The notes: generated by a model from the sequence alone, not told the origin. A stretch of 64,000 nt of DNA from Oenanthe sinensis (GCA_028671895.1 CM053796.1:39120860-39184859), one strand, 5' to 3'. Counted from the first letter of the stretch, positions 1 to 10,962 are shown. Program-made: numbers and translations.

Positions 1-1018
1 ATGCAGTGTTCACAGCTTCTGCCCAAAAATAAGTAGGTAGTTTTGCTCCTTCTAGCATTGTTCTGGCAGCTTCTATTAAAGTTCTGTTCTTTCTTTCAAC
101 TACACCATTTTGTTGAGGTGTGCCAGGTGCTGAGAATTGTTGAGTAATACCTTTTGTTGAGCAGAATTCCTCCATTGTTGAGTTCTTAAACTCTGTTCCA
201 TTGTCACTCCTTAAATTCTTTACTTTGTGAGTTGATCCATTTTCAATCATTGCAATATGATCAATGATTGTTTCTGCAGTTTCATCCTTCTTGTGCAAAA
301 AGTACACCCAAGTAAATCTAGTGAAATCATCAACTATTACCAGAGTGTATTTCTTCTTTCCAATGGACATGATGTTAACTGGACCAAATAAGTCAAGATG
401 TAATAGATGAAAAGGTTGATCAATAGAGTTTTCAGTTTTGCTCTTGAAAGATGTCTTCCTTTGTTTGGCCTTTTGACATGAATCACAGAGTCCATCAGGA
501 TGAAATTGAACTTTTGGAAGACCTCTAACTAGGTCCTTCTTCACTAACTCATTAATGTTTCCAAAGTTCAAGTGACACAACTTTTTGTGCCAATTCCAGC
601 TTTCCATTGGTGATGCCTTTCCAAGTAGACAGGTTAAGGGACCATTAGAATTAACATCCAAGCTAGCTTCAAATAGGTTATTATGTCTGTGGCCAATAAG
701 AACTACTTTTCCATTCTTCTTGCTTTTCACTTCACAATGAGTTCCATGAAATTCCACAGAGAAACCTCTGTCTGTCATTTGACTCACACTGAGCAGATTA
801 TGTTTGAGTCCTTCAACCAGAGCAACTTTCTCAATGATGACATTTCCAATCACAATGTTGCCATATCCCAGTGTTCTTCCTATGTTGCCATCTCCATAAG
901 ATACTGCTGGGTCAGCCTTCTCCTCAAACTCTGAAAGCAGGGATTTATTTCCAGTCATATGTGCAGAACATCCACTATCAATCACTAGAATGTTCTTTCT
1001 GTTTCCCTGCAATCAGTA
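1..1018 (-). mobile_element. Ty1/copia pol, protease and integrase part (runs off left edge)
   Basis: Read on the - strand, this stretch is an open frame with the copia pol order. An aspartic-protease-like motif VIDSGCSAHMTG lies near 955-990. It is followed by a GAG-pre-integrase segment (WHKKLCHL, near 580-605) with a following CDSC zinc-binding pair, then the integrase core. The core acidic residues are visible in HLDLFGPV (near 390), SDNGTEF (near 200) and VVERKNRT (near 95). Reverse transcriptase and RNase H, which follow integrase in copia elements, would lie left of the window. I saw no stop or frameshift in this part, so the element may be young. The frame differs from that of gag just upstream. 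Copia class is assigned because integrase comes straight after protease. Confidence 0.93.
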
Positions 1019-1026
1019 AATGCAAT

Positions 1027-3282
1027 TTAATTAGTAGTTATGGGGACCCAAACTAGTTTGGGTCCTTTCTTTGAAAACTTGTTAACTTTTGCAGCAGAAG
1101 TTCTTTTGTCAGAGTTTGTGTTAACAGAGTTTACATGATCAGAGTTTGCATTCACAGATTTTGTACTGTCAGAGTTTACACTCCTTTTATCAGACTTTAT
1201 CACATATATTTGCTTGACAGTATGTTTTGGAGAATTACTTATTCGAGGCTGTGGTTTGTAAGAATTGTAATACAAATTATGATAATCTTTGCATGTATAA
1301 ATGGTATGCCATAAACTACCACAATGAAAACAGGGATTGTTTCTTGTTTGTTTTCTAGCCTCAAACCTAGGTCTTTCAGATTCTTTCTTTTTCTTGTGTT
1401 TGCAATCAATAGCAAGGTGATTAGAATTACCACAAGTAAAACAGGTTTTCCTAGGAGCATCAGGGATATTCATGTAATTATTCTCCTTAGTAATTCCTAC
1501 TTTACCATTCCTATTTCTTTTCACCTTTTTAGATTTCTTAGTGACTGCCTTCAACTTTTCTTTAAGTTGCTTCTGAGAAAGTAACCCTACATTCACCTTT
1601 TTAGAGTCTAGCACACTATTGTTTTTAGAGCATTCAGGGAGAGTTTTCTTATTATCACTAGCTCTAACAAACTTCACAGGTTCACTCAATGTTCCTTTTG
1701 TGTGTGAATTAGTGTGAATTTCTTTATCAGATTCATAACCTAGGGCAGATGTCCAATTCTTTTCAGAAAGCATTTGTTGGACCTTCTTACCAGAGTTTGT
1801 CCAAACTCTGAAGGTCTCTTTTTCCTTAGCTATCTCAGATTTCAAATATGTGACTTGTATTTCCAACTGAGTTTGTATGTGTATAGCATTCTCACAGTCT
1901 TTCTTAAAGCTAAGCATGTGTACAAGTTCAGTTTCAAGAAAGTCATTCCTAGCATTCAGAGTTTGTATTTCAGATTTTAATCTTTCATTCTCAAGAGACT
2001 GTGACTTAAAGCTAACATGCAAATTTCTAAGAAAAGACTTTAATTCATGAATATCTTCAGTATCAAAATTGAAAACAGAGTTTGGTACCTTGTCAGAGTT
2101 TAAGATGGGAGAATCAGAGTTTGCCATGAGAGCATAATTAGTTTCTTCTTCAGAGTCTGAGGAGTCCATCCAATCTTTCTTTGATGTGATGAGAGCTTTC
2201 CCAGATTCCTTGCTTCTGCACTCAGTAGCAAAATGTCCCATCTTGTTGCACTTGTAACACTTGACTTTTGATTTATCAAGAGTTTTTGATTTTCCATCTC
2301 TATCTTCTCTTCTTCTGAATCTGTCTTTCTTGTCTGACTCACTATGATTCTTCTGATAGTTTCCTTGCTTCCTAAATTTTCTGTATTTCTTGAAGCTTTT
2401 GACAAACATAGCAAACATCTCCATCATGTCAGAGTCTGAAGAATTATCAGAGTTTACATCAGAGTTTGCCTCAAACTCTGATTCACTGCTATCTTGGAGT
2501 ACTACTTCTTTCACTTTCCTTGTTGAAGCCTTAAGCACCTTTTCCTTTGGTTCTTCAATTTTTGCTTCAACATTCAAAGCAATAGGTCTTGCCTTGTTAC
2601 TCTTTCTGTTTCTTCTTTGCTGTAACTCCAGATCATGAGTTTTCAATTTGCCATAAACTTCATCTAAGGACATCTCATCCAAATCAGCCCTGTCTCTAAT
2701 CAAGGATGTCTGCAGATCCCATTCTTCTGGAAGAGCCCTCAGAAATTTGGTGTTTGAATCTTCATTGTCATATACTTTATCCACCAAAGCCAAGTTGTTC
2801 AACAGAGTTAGAAATCTGTCATAGATATCTGTGAGGGACTCATTCTGCTTAGCCTCAAAGTATTCATACTCTTGGATTAGAACAGATCTTCTATTTTTCT
2901 TTATCTCCTTGGTTCCTTGACATTGAACCTCCAGTGCATCCCAGATTTCTTTGGCAGTTTTGCAAGCTATTACCCTGTTAGACATTACAGAGTCAAGACT
3001 GTTATGCAGAATATTTCTTACCTTTGCATCTTTCAAGACTTCCTGTTTTTCTTCATTAGTCCATTCTTTCTTGTCCTTTAGGGTGTAATACTCAAGGATT
3101 TGTCTTCCTTCCACAATTGTAGAAGGCACCAGTTTGGTTGGTAGGTACTGACCTGTATGGATTCTATCTAAGTAATCAGGATCAGTTGCTTCTAAGAACA
3201 TCATCATCTTCACCCTCCATGTAGGGTATTCAGCCTTCTTCAATATTGGAATTCTGATGCTCTCATACTTGCTTCCAGACAT
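1027..3282 (-). CDS. Ty1/copia retrotransposon Gag polyprotein
   Basis: Intact frame of about 751 residues. The ATG at 3282-3280 begins MSGSKYESIRIPILK, the usual start of this plant copia Gag type. The frame stays open upstream to 3330, but that part is only the primer-binding site read through. The N-terminal half is the UBN2/retrotran-gag domain (a YPTWRVKM-like stretch, later TAKEIWDALE and LIQEYEYFEAKQNESL). Three CCHC zinc knuckles follow: CYKCNKMGHFATEC near 2216-2257, CFTCGNSNHLAIDC near 1402-1443 and CFHCGSLWHTIYTC near 1290-1331. Between the first and second knuckles is a Ser/Lys/Asn-rich, probably coiled region. The protein ends in GPKLVWVPITTN at a TAA (1027-1029) and pol continues in another frame. 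Gag packages element RNA into virus-like particles. The coding DNA repeats a short CAGAGTTT motif many times. Confidence 0.93.
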   Translation of the reverse strand: MSGSKYESIRIPILKKAEYPTWRVKMMMFLEATDPDYLDRIHTGQYLPTKLVPSTIVEGRQILEYYTLKDKKEWTNEEKQEVLKDAKVRNILHNSLDSVMSNRVIACKTAKEIWDALEVQCQGTKEIKKNRRSVLIQEYEYFEAKQNESLTDIYDRFLTLLNNLALVDKVYDNEDSNTKFLRALPEEWDLQTSLIRDRADLDEMSLDEVYGKLKTHDLELQQRRNRKSNKARPIALNVEAKIEEPKEKVLKASTRKVKEVVLQDSSESEFEANSDVNSDNSSDSDMMEMFAMFVKSFKKYRKFRKQGNYQKNHSESDKKDRFRRREDRDGKSKTLDKSKVKCYKCNKMGHFATECRSKESGKALITSKKDWMDSSDSEEETNYALMANSDSPILNSDKVPNSVFNFDTEDIHELKSFLRNLHVSFKSQSLENERLKSEIQTLNARNDFLETELVHMLSFKKDCENAIHIQTQLEIQVTYLKSEIAKEKETFRVWTNSGKKVQQMLSEKNWTSALGYESDKEIHTNSHTKGTLSEPVKFVRASDNKKTLPECSKNNSVLDSKKVNVGLLSQKQLKEKLKAVTKKSKKVKRNRNGKVGITKENNYMNIPDAPRKTCFTCGNSNHLAIDCKHKKKKESERPRFEARKQTRNNPCFHCGSLWHTIYTCKDYHNLYYNSYKPQPRISNSPKHTVKQIYVIKSDKRSVNSDSTKSVNANSDHVNSVNTNSDKRTSAAKVNKFSKKGPKLVWVPITTN

Positions 3283-3315
3283 GATTATTTGATCTTTTGA
3301 GTTGAAATTTACTGC

Positions 3316-3331
3316 CTGCTCTGATACCAAT
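3316..3331 (-). other. Primer-binding site, initiator tRNA-Met type
   Basis: On the - strand the sequence next to the LTR reads ATTGGTATCAGAGCAG. Its TGGTATCAGAGC core is complementary to the 3' end of plant initiator tRNA-Met and is the standard copia primer-binding site. It lies directly inside the LTR and about 50 bases before the gag ATG. This fixes the element's orientation and the LTR boundary. Confidence 0.92.
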
Positions 3332-4355
3332 TGTTTCCCAGAATAATCAATCTATTACAGAAGGGGGGTTGAATGTAATAGTGCCTGTAAATCGATTATG
3401 AACACAAGTATGTTGAATGGAATACTGTTTTGTATTAATAATGAACTTGAATACAAAACTCTCTCAAGATATAAAGTTCTTAAGAGCTGCTAGGTTACAA
3501 GATATTGCTTTTATATAAATTCTTAATTCGATATAATTCGACATTGAATTATAACCTATCTCTGTGTTTATATAGACACAGCTACAAATACAATTACAAA
3601 ACAGATTATGATAAGAATAGATTTAATAAGGTAATTAGACTTGCACTTGAATTCCTTCTTACTATCCAAATCAGACTCTGATTTGTCTGTTTCCTTTTCT
3701 GATAAACTCTGTCGGTTGATAATCTCTGATAGATCATTCTCTGTTAGAGTAAACTCTGATCGAGTATTCTCTGATAGAGTAAACTCTGACCGACAGCTTC
3801 CTTAATTTTCCCTTTCCTTCCCATAGCATATCTACAATAAATTTGTTTTGATCTTCGAAGACTTTCCTTTAAACAAGCTGTTTGAATCAACCGAATACTC
3901 ATCTCCTTTAAGCTTCGAGAAGGCAGGCTGTGAGCTAATCAATCGAGTACTTGTGAGACTTCTCGATTGGTAAATATCCGTTGATGACTTCTCGATCAAT
4001 AAATATCCGTTGATGACTATATATCCGTTGATGAGTTCTCGATCAGGAAATATATGTTGTCGAGTTCTCGATTGATAAATATCAGTTGATGACTTTAGTT
4101 CTCGATTGATAAATATCAGTTGATGACTTGAGTTCTCGATTGATAAATATCAGTTGATGACTTGAGTTCTCGATCGATGACTTCTCGATTGGCTTTATCA
4201 GTCGATGGCTTATTATCAGTTGATGACTTATCGATCGATATTTATCAGTCGATTGCTTCTTGCAGATAGATATCCGTTGATTGATTCTTGCAGATAGACT
4301 GTGCTAAATCCTGTTCTAGTATTTTGTATATCATCAAATTAATATATTCCTAACA
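3332..4355 (-). mobile_element. 5' LTR of the Ty1/copia element
   Basis: About 1,024 bp, bounded by TGTTTCCC at 3332 and CCTAACA at 4349-4355, so the ends are TG...CA with a short imperfect inverted repeat (TGTTTCC / TGTTAGG). The inner end abuts the primer-binding site. The outer end is followed by TAGAA (4356-4360), which would be one copy of the target-site duplication; the partner lies outside the window. On the - strand a TATA-like run (TTTATATAAA, near 3510) is the likely LTR promoter. The distal part (about 3955-4300), which is U3 in the element's orientation, holds a degenerate tandem repeat. The AAACTCTGA motif seen in gag recurs here (3705-3795). Confidence 0.88.
3955..4300 (-). repeat. 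Degenerate tandem repeats in the LTR U3 region
   Basis: Units of about 30-34 bp with the core CTCGATTGATAAATATC followed by AGTTGATGACTT recur roughly eight to ten times. The three copies around 4066-4165 are nearly identical and the flanking copies are diverged. Repeats in U3 are common in plant LTRs and may act as enhancer-like elements; that role is inferred. Confidence 0.85.
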
Positions 4356-5410
4356 TAGAATATATAAGGAACATTTTGGAAAAGGTTTCATGATTTTTGG
4401 ACATTCCAATAATTAAATATGGAATTTAGAAGAGAAATATTTTCAGGATAAAATAGGATTGAGAAAATCATATAAAAATATTGAGACTGAATTAAATAAC
4501 ACCACTATTTTTAGAAAGTCTTTAAAATCACATAGAAGCTACATATAACATTTCATAATTATTGGACACACCAATAATTTTATAAAAATCATACAGTTAC
4601 TCAATTAAGTATTTAATCTATGCACGCAATTTCACAGATACACATGTAAACATACAATTGACTTTCTAACAGTTAAACACAGTTGACTTGGTCAACTAGA
4701 ACACATAATTAATATAATCACATTTTATAATATATTCGTCGCACTCGTTAAACGTAACTAATCGGGACTAAAATATTATTAAAATTATCGGTTTATTACA
4801 GTAGTACAAACTTATTTCTTGGTTTTTCTTATAAATATCTTGTACATCTTTGGAAAAAAAACAAGTTCATTCAACTCTCTCCTTATAAATAGAGTTTTAG
4901 GGTTTCAGTTTTATCAAGTTGAAAAAATTATAGCCCTTTCTGTAATTTTAATCTCTTTAGTTTTAAAGTTCAAAATATTCCGGTGATAGTTTCCAACCCA
5001 GTTCAAGATCGCTGAGAGTATTGTTGATTTATCGGTGATATTGTATCTCGCTTTATCCTAGGAGGCAAGTCGCTATGCACAGATAGTGAAGGATGAAACT
5101 GCTTTAAGGAATTGCATGAATATATTGTTATGCTTTATTATATGTATTAACTATTATATACATGAATTTTGATTTTCCATATTTGTTTCTTATATAGCTA
5201 CGGTAATTATATATATGATTATATTTATATAGTACAAAATTATCAACACTTTGTCCCTCAGTCACGAGGATACTCTCAACATTAAAATTGATCGAAACGA
5301 TATATTAGGCAATTCAATGGAGAAAATCTTATGAGCATCTAATAAGGATTTAAGGCAAGGTGTTTGAGTGATATTTGTTGAAGAAGAAGGGTGTGAAAAA
5401 GGAGTAATTT

Positions 5411-5851
5411 GTGACTAGTTCATTAGATTTTCAAAAAAGATTGTTGAATCGAATGGAATGTATTTTGAGAAGTCGGGTGAAGACACGAAAACGGACCACA
5501 AAAGGATATTCTCACGAAAAGGTAGTGGTTCTGGTGTTTATTAAAAACTTAACAGTTCAAATATGTATTTTTCTTTACTTGCAGGTCATGTTGTTTTTTC
5601 CAAATATAAATATTGTTTTATGTTTATATTCAGGTACGGGGCTAGACCCCACCTATTATCGATGTTGTGGTCGCCTTTTTGGCTTAGATATGATTCACAA
5701 AATTCAAATCGAATATACTTTTGATAATGTGATGTATGTTCAACTTGGTGATCAAACTGTGAAATTAGAAGATATCAAGGATGTTGTCCCTTCCAAATAC
5801 CAATACTACAATGATCTTCTATCTCTGGATGAAAGGGAAATTATGTGTTAG
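5411..5851 (+). other. Unrecognised reading frame, possibly an exon pair or relic
   Basis: An open stretch of 146 codons without an ATG at its start. The first 40 residues are rich in Arg and Lys. The last 70 residues (GTGLDPTYYRCCGRLFGLD..., ending LSLDEREIMC) look protein-like and polar. An intron from AAG|GTAGTGG (near 5522) to TTCAG|GTACGG (near 5633) would remove the hydrophobic middle, but this is only suggested by the sequence. I do not recognise the family. It lies inside transposon-like DNA, so a relic of an element gene is as likely as a host gene. Confidence 0.25.
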
Positions 5852-6696
5852 CATATCTATTTACCAGATGGTTTCGAGGATAATAGTGTAGATTTAAGGA
5901 ATGATATAAAAAAAAGAGGGAAAAATATTCAATAAAAAAATGTACCGTAGCATTCGTTGGTGGAACCACCAAATATATCAAGGGGAGTCTATCTATAATT
6001 TTGTAAGACCAAGTAACCCATGATAATTTATTATCTATTAATGTGGGGATTATGGCATATCATTTGTGCATGTATATGTTTAAAATGAAACGGTAAAATT
6101 TTGAGATTGGAAATAGACATAGTTTCGGTGATGAGATGTTAATAGTTTATTTCCTAATTTTTATTAATGTCTATGAATATTGGATGGATAATATAAGTGA
6201 TGAAACTTGACAAATTATAATTGAAAAAATAGCTAGCTTTAATCAATTTAGAAAACCAAATTACATAATTTTTTCTGATTTCATTCGCAGAAGAAATCCA
6301 GCTTGTTTGATCATGATCTAAGTAGTATGCCCCACTTGAGTGCTATTATATATTGTGATTCCGTAGATGATTCATTTCTATGACATACTGCACTGTTTCA
6401 ATTTCGATATAAACTGTGATTTATTTACTGTTCAGTTTTATAATAAACTGTTTTACATTTCCGTTCTTTATTCAAACTTTATATCATGGTTTTATTTCGA
6501 TTTATTTATATATACTTGCTGAGCATTTCTTTGACTCACTCTTCCTTTTTTATCATATACTTTTTCATATATAATTAAAAAATATTAGCCTTTCAGAAAA
6601 AGTAGATCGGCGAGATTTATCCGCGTAGCTCGGAAGAAGAAAGTAAGATTTCCTTACAAAGACATTTTGATCCAAAAAAATTGTATCTGGAGTAAG

Positions 6697-6697
<1 letters not shown>

Positions 6698-6746
<49 letters not shown>
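6698..6746. repeat. (TA)n microsatellite
   Basis: About 24 uninterrupted TA dinucleotides. Confidence 0.95.
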
Positions 6747-6749
<3 letters not shown>

Positions 6750-7098
6750 CTGGTATAGATCCGTCCTAGCTGCTGATATATTTTTTATCGGAATTATATT
6801 AGTGATATAAGATTGGTTTAGAAAGATTGTTGAAATCAATTGTGGAACTTTATGGATGGGGTAACAAACGAGATTTGATTTGATTATTTGAGCTTTATAA
6901 TAATTGATGTTTGGTTTTTGGATTCTTGTTTCTAGAATTATAATATAAAAAATCTTGGTAATCGGAGTCGTAAATGTAGAATTCAAATATTGAATGACTA
7001 CAGGTGGTGTAAAAATGTTATTAAATAAGTGATTTTATATTGAGATTTTTCATGTGACAATCAGATCCCAGATCCTGATCCCGGATTTGGGGCGTTAC

Positions 7099-8880
7099 AC
7101 ATTTAATGTTATGTATCACAATTCACAAGATCACTTATTAAATTTAAATTATTATGCAAATTAAATTAAATGAATAATTTAATCATTTAAACCATCAAAA
7201 GGATAAGCTAACTACTTTAGTAATTAATATTTTTATTTTGGTTTGAATAGCTAATTACTAATATCAATTTTAAATATAGTATGTGAAGATAAAAATTATA
7301 ATATTAAATACATAAATTCGAGTGATTGAGAATTGGAGTACAAGAATACGTTGGATTTTAAAAAAAAATATTTCTACTATAATGATCCCGTTTGTTTCCA
7401 CTTATTTTATGAAAATAAGTGCTTATTTTCAGAAAAAATAGATATATATGTACTTTTTCTGAAAATAAATAACTTATTTTTTATTTTAAAAATAATATTT
7501 GGTTTTAAAATTGTAAAATAAATATTTATCTTTAAAAAAAATATGAAAATATAAAAAAAATGAAATAATTAACTTATTTTAAGTTTAAATGTATCGTGAG
7601 TCGTGACTTCAAATGTTTTTAAAAACAATACAAAAATATTTATTCACACATAAATATAATTCTTCAGGAGCAATTGATATCTACTGAAATATTTCAAAAT
7701 CATATTTTTTAAATCTTGTTTGAAATCTCGTTTTCAAAAAAAAAAACGATGTTTTAAATCTAGGAAACGTGTTTTTACAAATGATTTCATCGGCTGTATA
7801 GGCTATAGCATAAATACTGTAAATGTGAAATCAGATCGAAAGCCAATAATTTAATTCCGATAACAATAATTAAAAAAAAAAGGGAAATTCGTCGGGACGT
7901 CACGTGATTTATAGGCTGTCGGACGTGACCGTCCAGCTCAATTCATAATAATGCGAATCTTTTTTCTTGTGGGGCTGACTGCTGAGTATCATAAATTATT
8001 AATGAAAGAAAATTATTTAAAATATTAACTTTTTAAAAAATTATTTTTAAAATATATTAATTTTTAAAATAATTTCATAAATATTCTTTTTGAAAATATG
8101 AACCGTAACTTTTGTAACCCAAAATATAAAATTATTTTTTTCTGAAAAAATTAAATTTAAGGTTAATTCATGTATATCAGTTTATACTTCTTGTTATCGA
8201 CTCAAATCAACTTTAAATGAATTGAATTTTAAGTTGTAAAAATTGTAAAATATATTTTTAAATAAAAAAATTTAAATAATCATATTTTAAAATTTTGCTT
8301 TTAAAAAGATCCTATATCTTTTAAAAATATAATATAAATATTTCAAAAATATATATTACATTAATAAAATATTTAAAAAAAACCCTTAATAAAAATACTA
8401 CTCCCAATCAAATACTCCATTACTTATTCTATTTAATTTTTTTTAATAGCCATAATGATAAATTTTAACTGAAAATTAAAATTTATATTTTAAAATTTTA
8501 AAAGTTATAATTCAAAATAAAATAAATATATTTTTAATAATATAATTTTTGAATTTATTTTAATATATAATGTATGTGATTTTAATTCAACATTTAATTA
8601 AATTAACCACTAAAAAGTCAAGACGATCATTTCGAAATTGAGTATATAACATATATTTTCTGAATTTGTCCCTGTTCCTTATATTTATTATTAAAATAAA
8701 ATTTTATATAAAATAAAAATAAAAGTTCAAATTTTAATTTATTGTAAAAATCTAACTATATTTACTTTATACATTAATATATATATATATATATATATAT
8801 ACATGTCAAAAATAAAACATAATAAAGGGTATAATAATAAATACAAATATTTATAATATTCCCGTGTAAGTACAGTTTTG
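7099..8880. other. AT-rich intergenic DNA upstream of DWF1
   Basis: No coding potential seen. The stretch is very AT-rich, with a TA microsatellite at about 8779-8801. Sequence around 7395-7500 contains ACTTATTTT inverted motifs of the kind found in MITEs, but no clean terminal repeats could be placed. An ACGT-rich cluster lies at 7896-7911. Confidence 0.6.
7896..7907. promoter_or_regulatory. GACGTCACGTGA cluster (G-box / ACGT core)
   Basis: Overlapping GACGTC and CACGTG palindromes, which are binding sites for plant bZIP and bHLH factors, about 1 kb upstream of the DWF1 transcription start. Any function in DWF1 control is inferred from position only. Confidence 0.3.
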
Positions 8881-8882
8881 TG

Positions 8883-8955
8883 TATATATACGTAGATGCT
8901 CACTCTAACTGGGTCAAGTTTAAACCCCCACTTCTCTAACTTCACTCTTCCCAAG
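8883..8955 (+). promoter_or_regulatory. DWF1 TATA box and first, untranslated exon
   Basis: TATATATA at 8883-8890 is followed about 30 bases later by a pyrimidine-rich leader (CACTTCTCTAACTTCACTC) that ends at a splice donor, CCCAAG|GTATATC, at 8955/8956. The leader intron would run to the acceptor TTACAG at 10936, leaving 26 bases of leader before the ATG. A first untranslated exon with a long leader intron is common in plant housekeeping genes. The transcription start is inferred. Confidence 0.6.
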
Positions 8956-9696
8956 GTATATCATCTTTCTCTACATACACATCTGTATCTATATATGTAT
9001 GTATCTATATATGTATGTATATTTCACTGCTTTGATCTCTGTATATCTGTCTAGTGATAAAAATAGTATCAAATGTATATGAAATTGATGGGTATATTAC
9101 ATATGAATCATGTACCTGTTTATTTATATGTATTGGGTTGTAGTTTTTTATTATTATTTAATTTTGATATTTTTAGTTGTGGATTTTATTGTTAATTAAT
9201 AAATTTAGAAATGTGAAGTGGTATAGATCTTTGATCTGTCATTCATTAGTGTAATTTATTACTGAAAATCACATTGATTTGGCACCAATTCTTGATTTAT
9301 TGTGAATTATATATATATATATAATATAGGGTTAATGTGGTTTAATTTGTTATTGAAATTTTATATGATGTATTTTTTGTTGATAGTGTGGCTTTGTTTG
9401 CACTTAATTTGGTGTTTTATTTGTAGAAGATCTGTAAAACAGTGAATTCATTCAGATCTATATGAGCTGTCATGTTTGCGAGGGCAACATGGGTAATAAA
9501 TTAATTTGGTAGGGACGAAGTTGTAAAATTAAGTGGAGTCTAAAGTTGTGTATTTAGATATAAATTTTAATTTGAATTTATATTTATAATTGCAAATTCA
9601 ATGGGGTTAGTTGCCCCCAGTCCACCATATAGATTTTTAGTTATTTCATTTTTGAATTTAAAGTGTGCTTGTCTTAATGTATTTGTATCATGAGCT

Positions 9697-10134
9697 ATGT
9701 TACTCCGACTCTTCTGTTTCAGTCGCCGTACCCGTGTCGGATACTTGGACACTCGGACACGACACTTATTTCGTGTCGGATCCTTTGACTGAAATGTGGA
9801 CACTTTGACTAACTTAAAGACCACATATGAGTCAATCTAATGAGTCAAGATAAATATATAAGAAAAAAGAAAAGAACAAAAATGAGATAAAAGTAGAGAA
9901 TACGCCTAATTTGCAAAGTCCTTTACAAAATAGTGTGTTTAATATGAGTTTTATTGTTTCTATTTGTTAAGGTGTCTGCCTACCATACATATTTATTAAT
10001 ATATTGCATCGTGTCCCCGCACCCGTGTCCAAAAATTGGACAGTGTCCCCGTGTCCCCAATTTTTAAATTTTTCGAGTTGGACACTCGGATATGTGTCGT
10101 GTCCGACACTCCGTACCCGAGTCAGAGTAACATA
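9697..10134. mobile_element. MITE-like inverted-repeat element in the DWF1 leader intron
   Basis: The left end reads TATGTTACTCCGACTC and the right end is its inverse with one mismatch (GAGTCAGAGTAACATA, about 10119-10134). Subterminal arms are also inverted: copies of GTGTCGGA, GGACACTCGGA and CGTGTC recur on both sides. No coding sequence lies inside. Size, terminal repeats and position in an intron fit a non-autonomous DNA transposon. The superfamily is not resolved. Confidence 0.6.
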
Positions 10135-10250
10135 GATCATGAGATTCGAACCCGGTTAATGAGAATGATTATGAGCTGTCAATACAAAAATGTATTGGAG
10201 TCTCATTCTCGTTCTCGTTAACTGGGTTGATATCTCATATTCTCATGATC
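10135..10250. mobile_element. Short foldback element next to the previous MITE
   Basis: GATCATGAG at 10135-10143 is mirrored by CTCATGATC at 10242-10250. The arms continue as inverted GAACCCGGTTAATGAGAATGA / TCATTCTCG...AACTGGGTTGATATC with mismatches. The centre (CAATACAAAAATGTATTGG) is itself palindromic. It can fold almost end to end. Confidence 0.5.
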
Positions 10251-10962
10251 CAAATGGCACCTTAGTCATTCAATAATGGCAAAATAATTTTGTTTTATTG
10301 GCAAGGTATAGGAATGATGAACTTCACTTAAACTCTGTATTGTTTGCTATCTAATTGAGATTCTTATTCAAATCATATTTTATTTAGAAAATTAAAGATC
10401 TCATGTTCAATTCATGAGTGAATCTAATGATATCAAAAAACTACTACTGCTATACTGCCCTGTCAGTTCTAATAGCACACTTTTAAATCTGCCTGTGTCT
10501 CTCTCACCCGATATTTATTTTTCGTAGCAATCCATGCATGATGCGTTTTGCCAGCAATGCATTAGATTGATAATTGAATATTTGCAACATGTCTTGAAAC
10601 ACAACTACTTGTTTCCTTTCTAAAAATTGTTCTATTCTCGTGGATTTTAATTGAACTCCCTTGGAAACAAATGGTTATCATCTTTACTCTTCATTTCACG
10701 TCGCCACATCGGTGATCTCTAGTGTTTTCATATATTTGATATGTAATTCATATGACATAGCCGATGATATATGTTCTGTTTTAGTTACATGTTTGGTATC
10801 ATTAAACTACTTCGTCTCGGTAGATTACATGTGTATTGTAATGCTTATAGTGATGCAGTTTCCTTTTTTGTATTGGAATCATCTACCCCAGTATACTTTG
10901 TCTTATTTACCTAAGAATTTTCTGTTTATGTTACAGCAGGATAGAGACATCTGCCTCCCATA

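Larger units (their letters stand above)
4356..7098 (+). mobile_element. Possible gypsy-type LTR remnant interrupted by the copia element
   Basis: AT-rich sequence ending in GGATTTGGGGCGTTACA near 7082-7098, resembling the 3' end of many plant Ty3/gypsy (Tekay/Del) LTRs. A TATA-like signal (CCTTATAAATAGAG near 4881) is followed by a leader-like stretch with AGGGTTT, and short GTTGACTTGGTCAAC-like motifs occur near 4680. These all fit a long LTR. I could not find a matching second LTR or internal coding region, so this may be a solo LTR or an unrelated remnant. If right, the copia element at 3332-4355 was inserted into it. Confidence 0.3.

Noticed and set aside
3283..3330. Gag start at 3330
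   Set aside because: The codon there is TTG and the first residues are the primer-binding site read in frame. The first ATG is at 3282.
3955..4300. Array of similar short units that could be taken for a CRISPR array
   Set aside because: Units are contiguous and degenerate without unique spacers, lie inside a plant LTR, and the sequence is eukaryotic.
6654..6986. 110-codon frame with an Ile-Tyr repeat on the - strand
   Set aside because: Produced by the TA microsatellite. No protein-like remainder.
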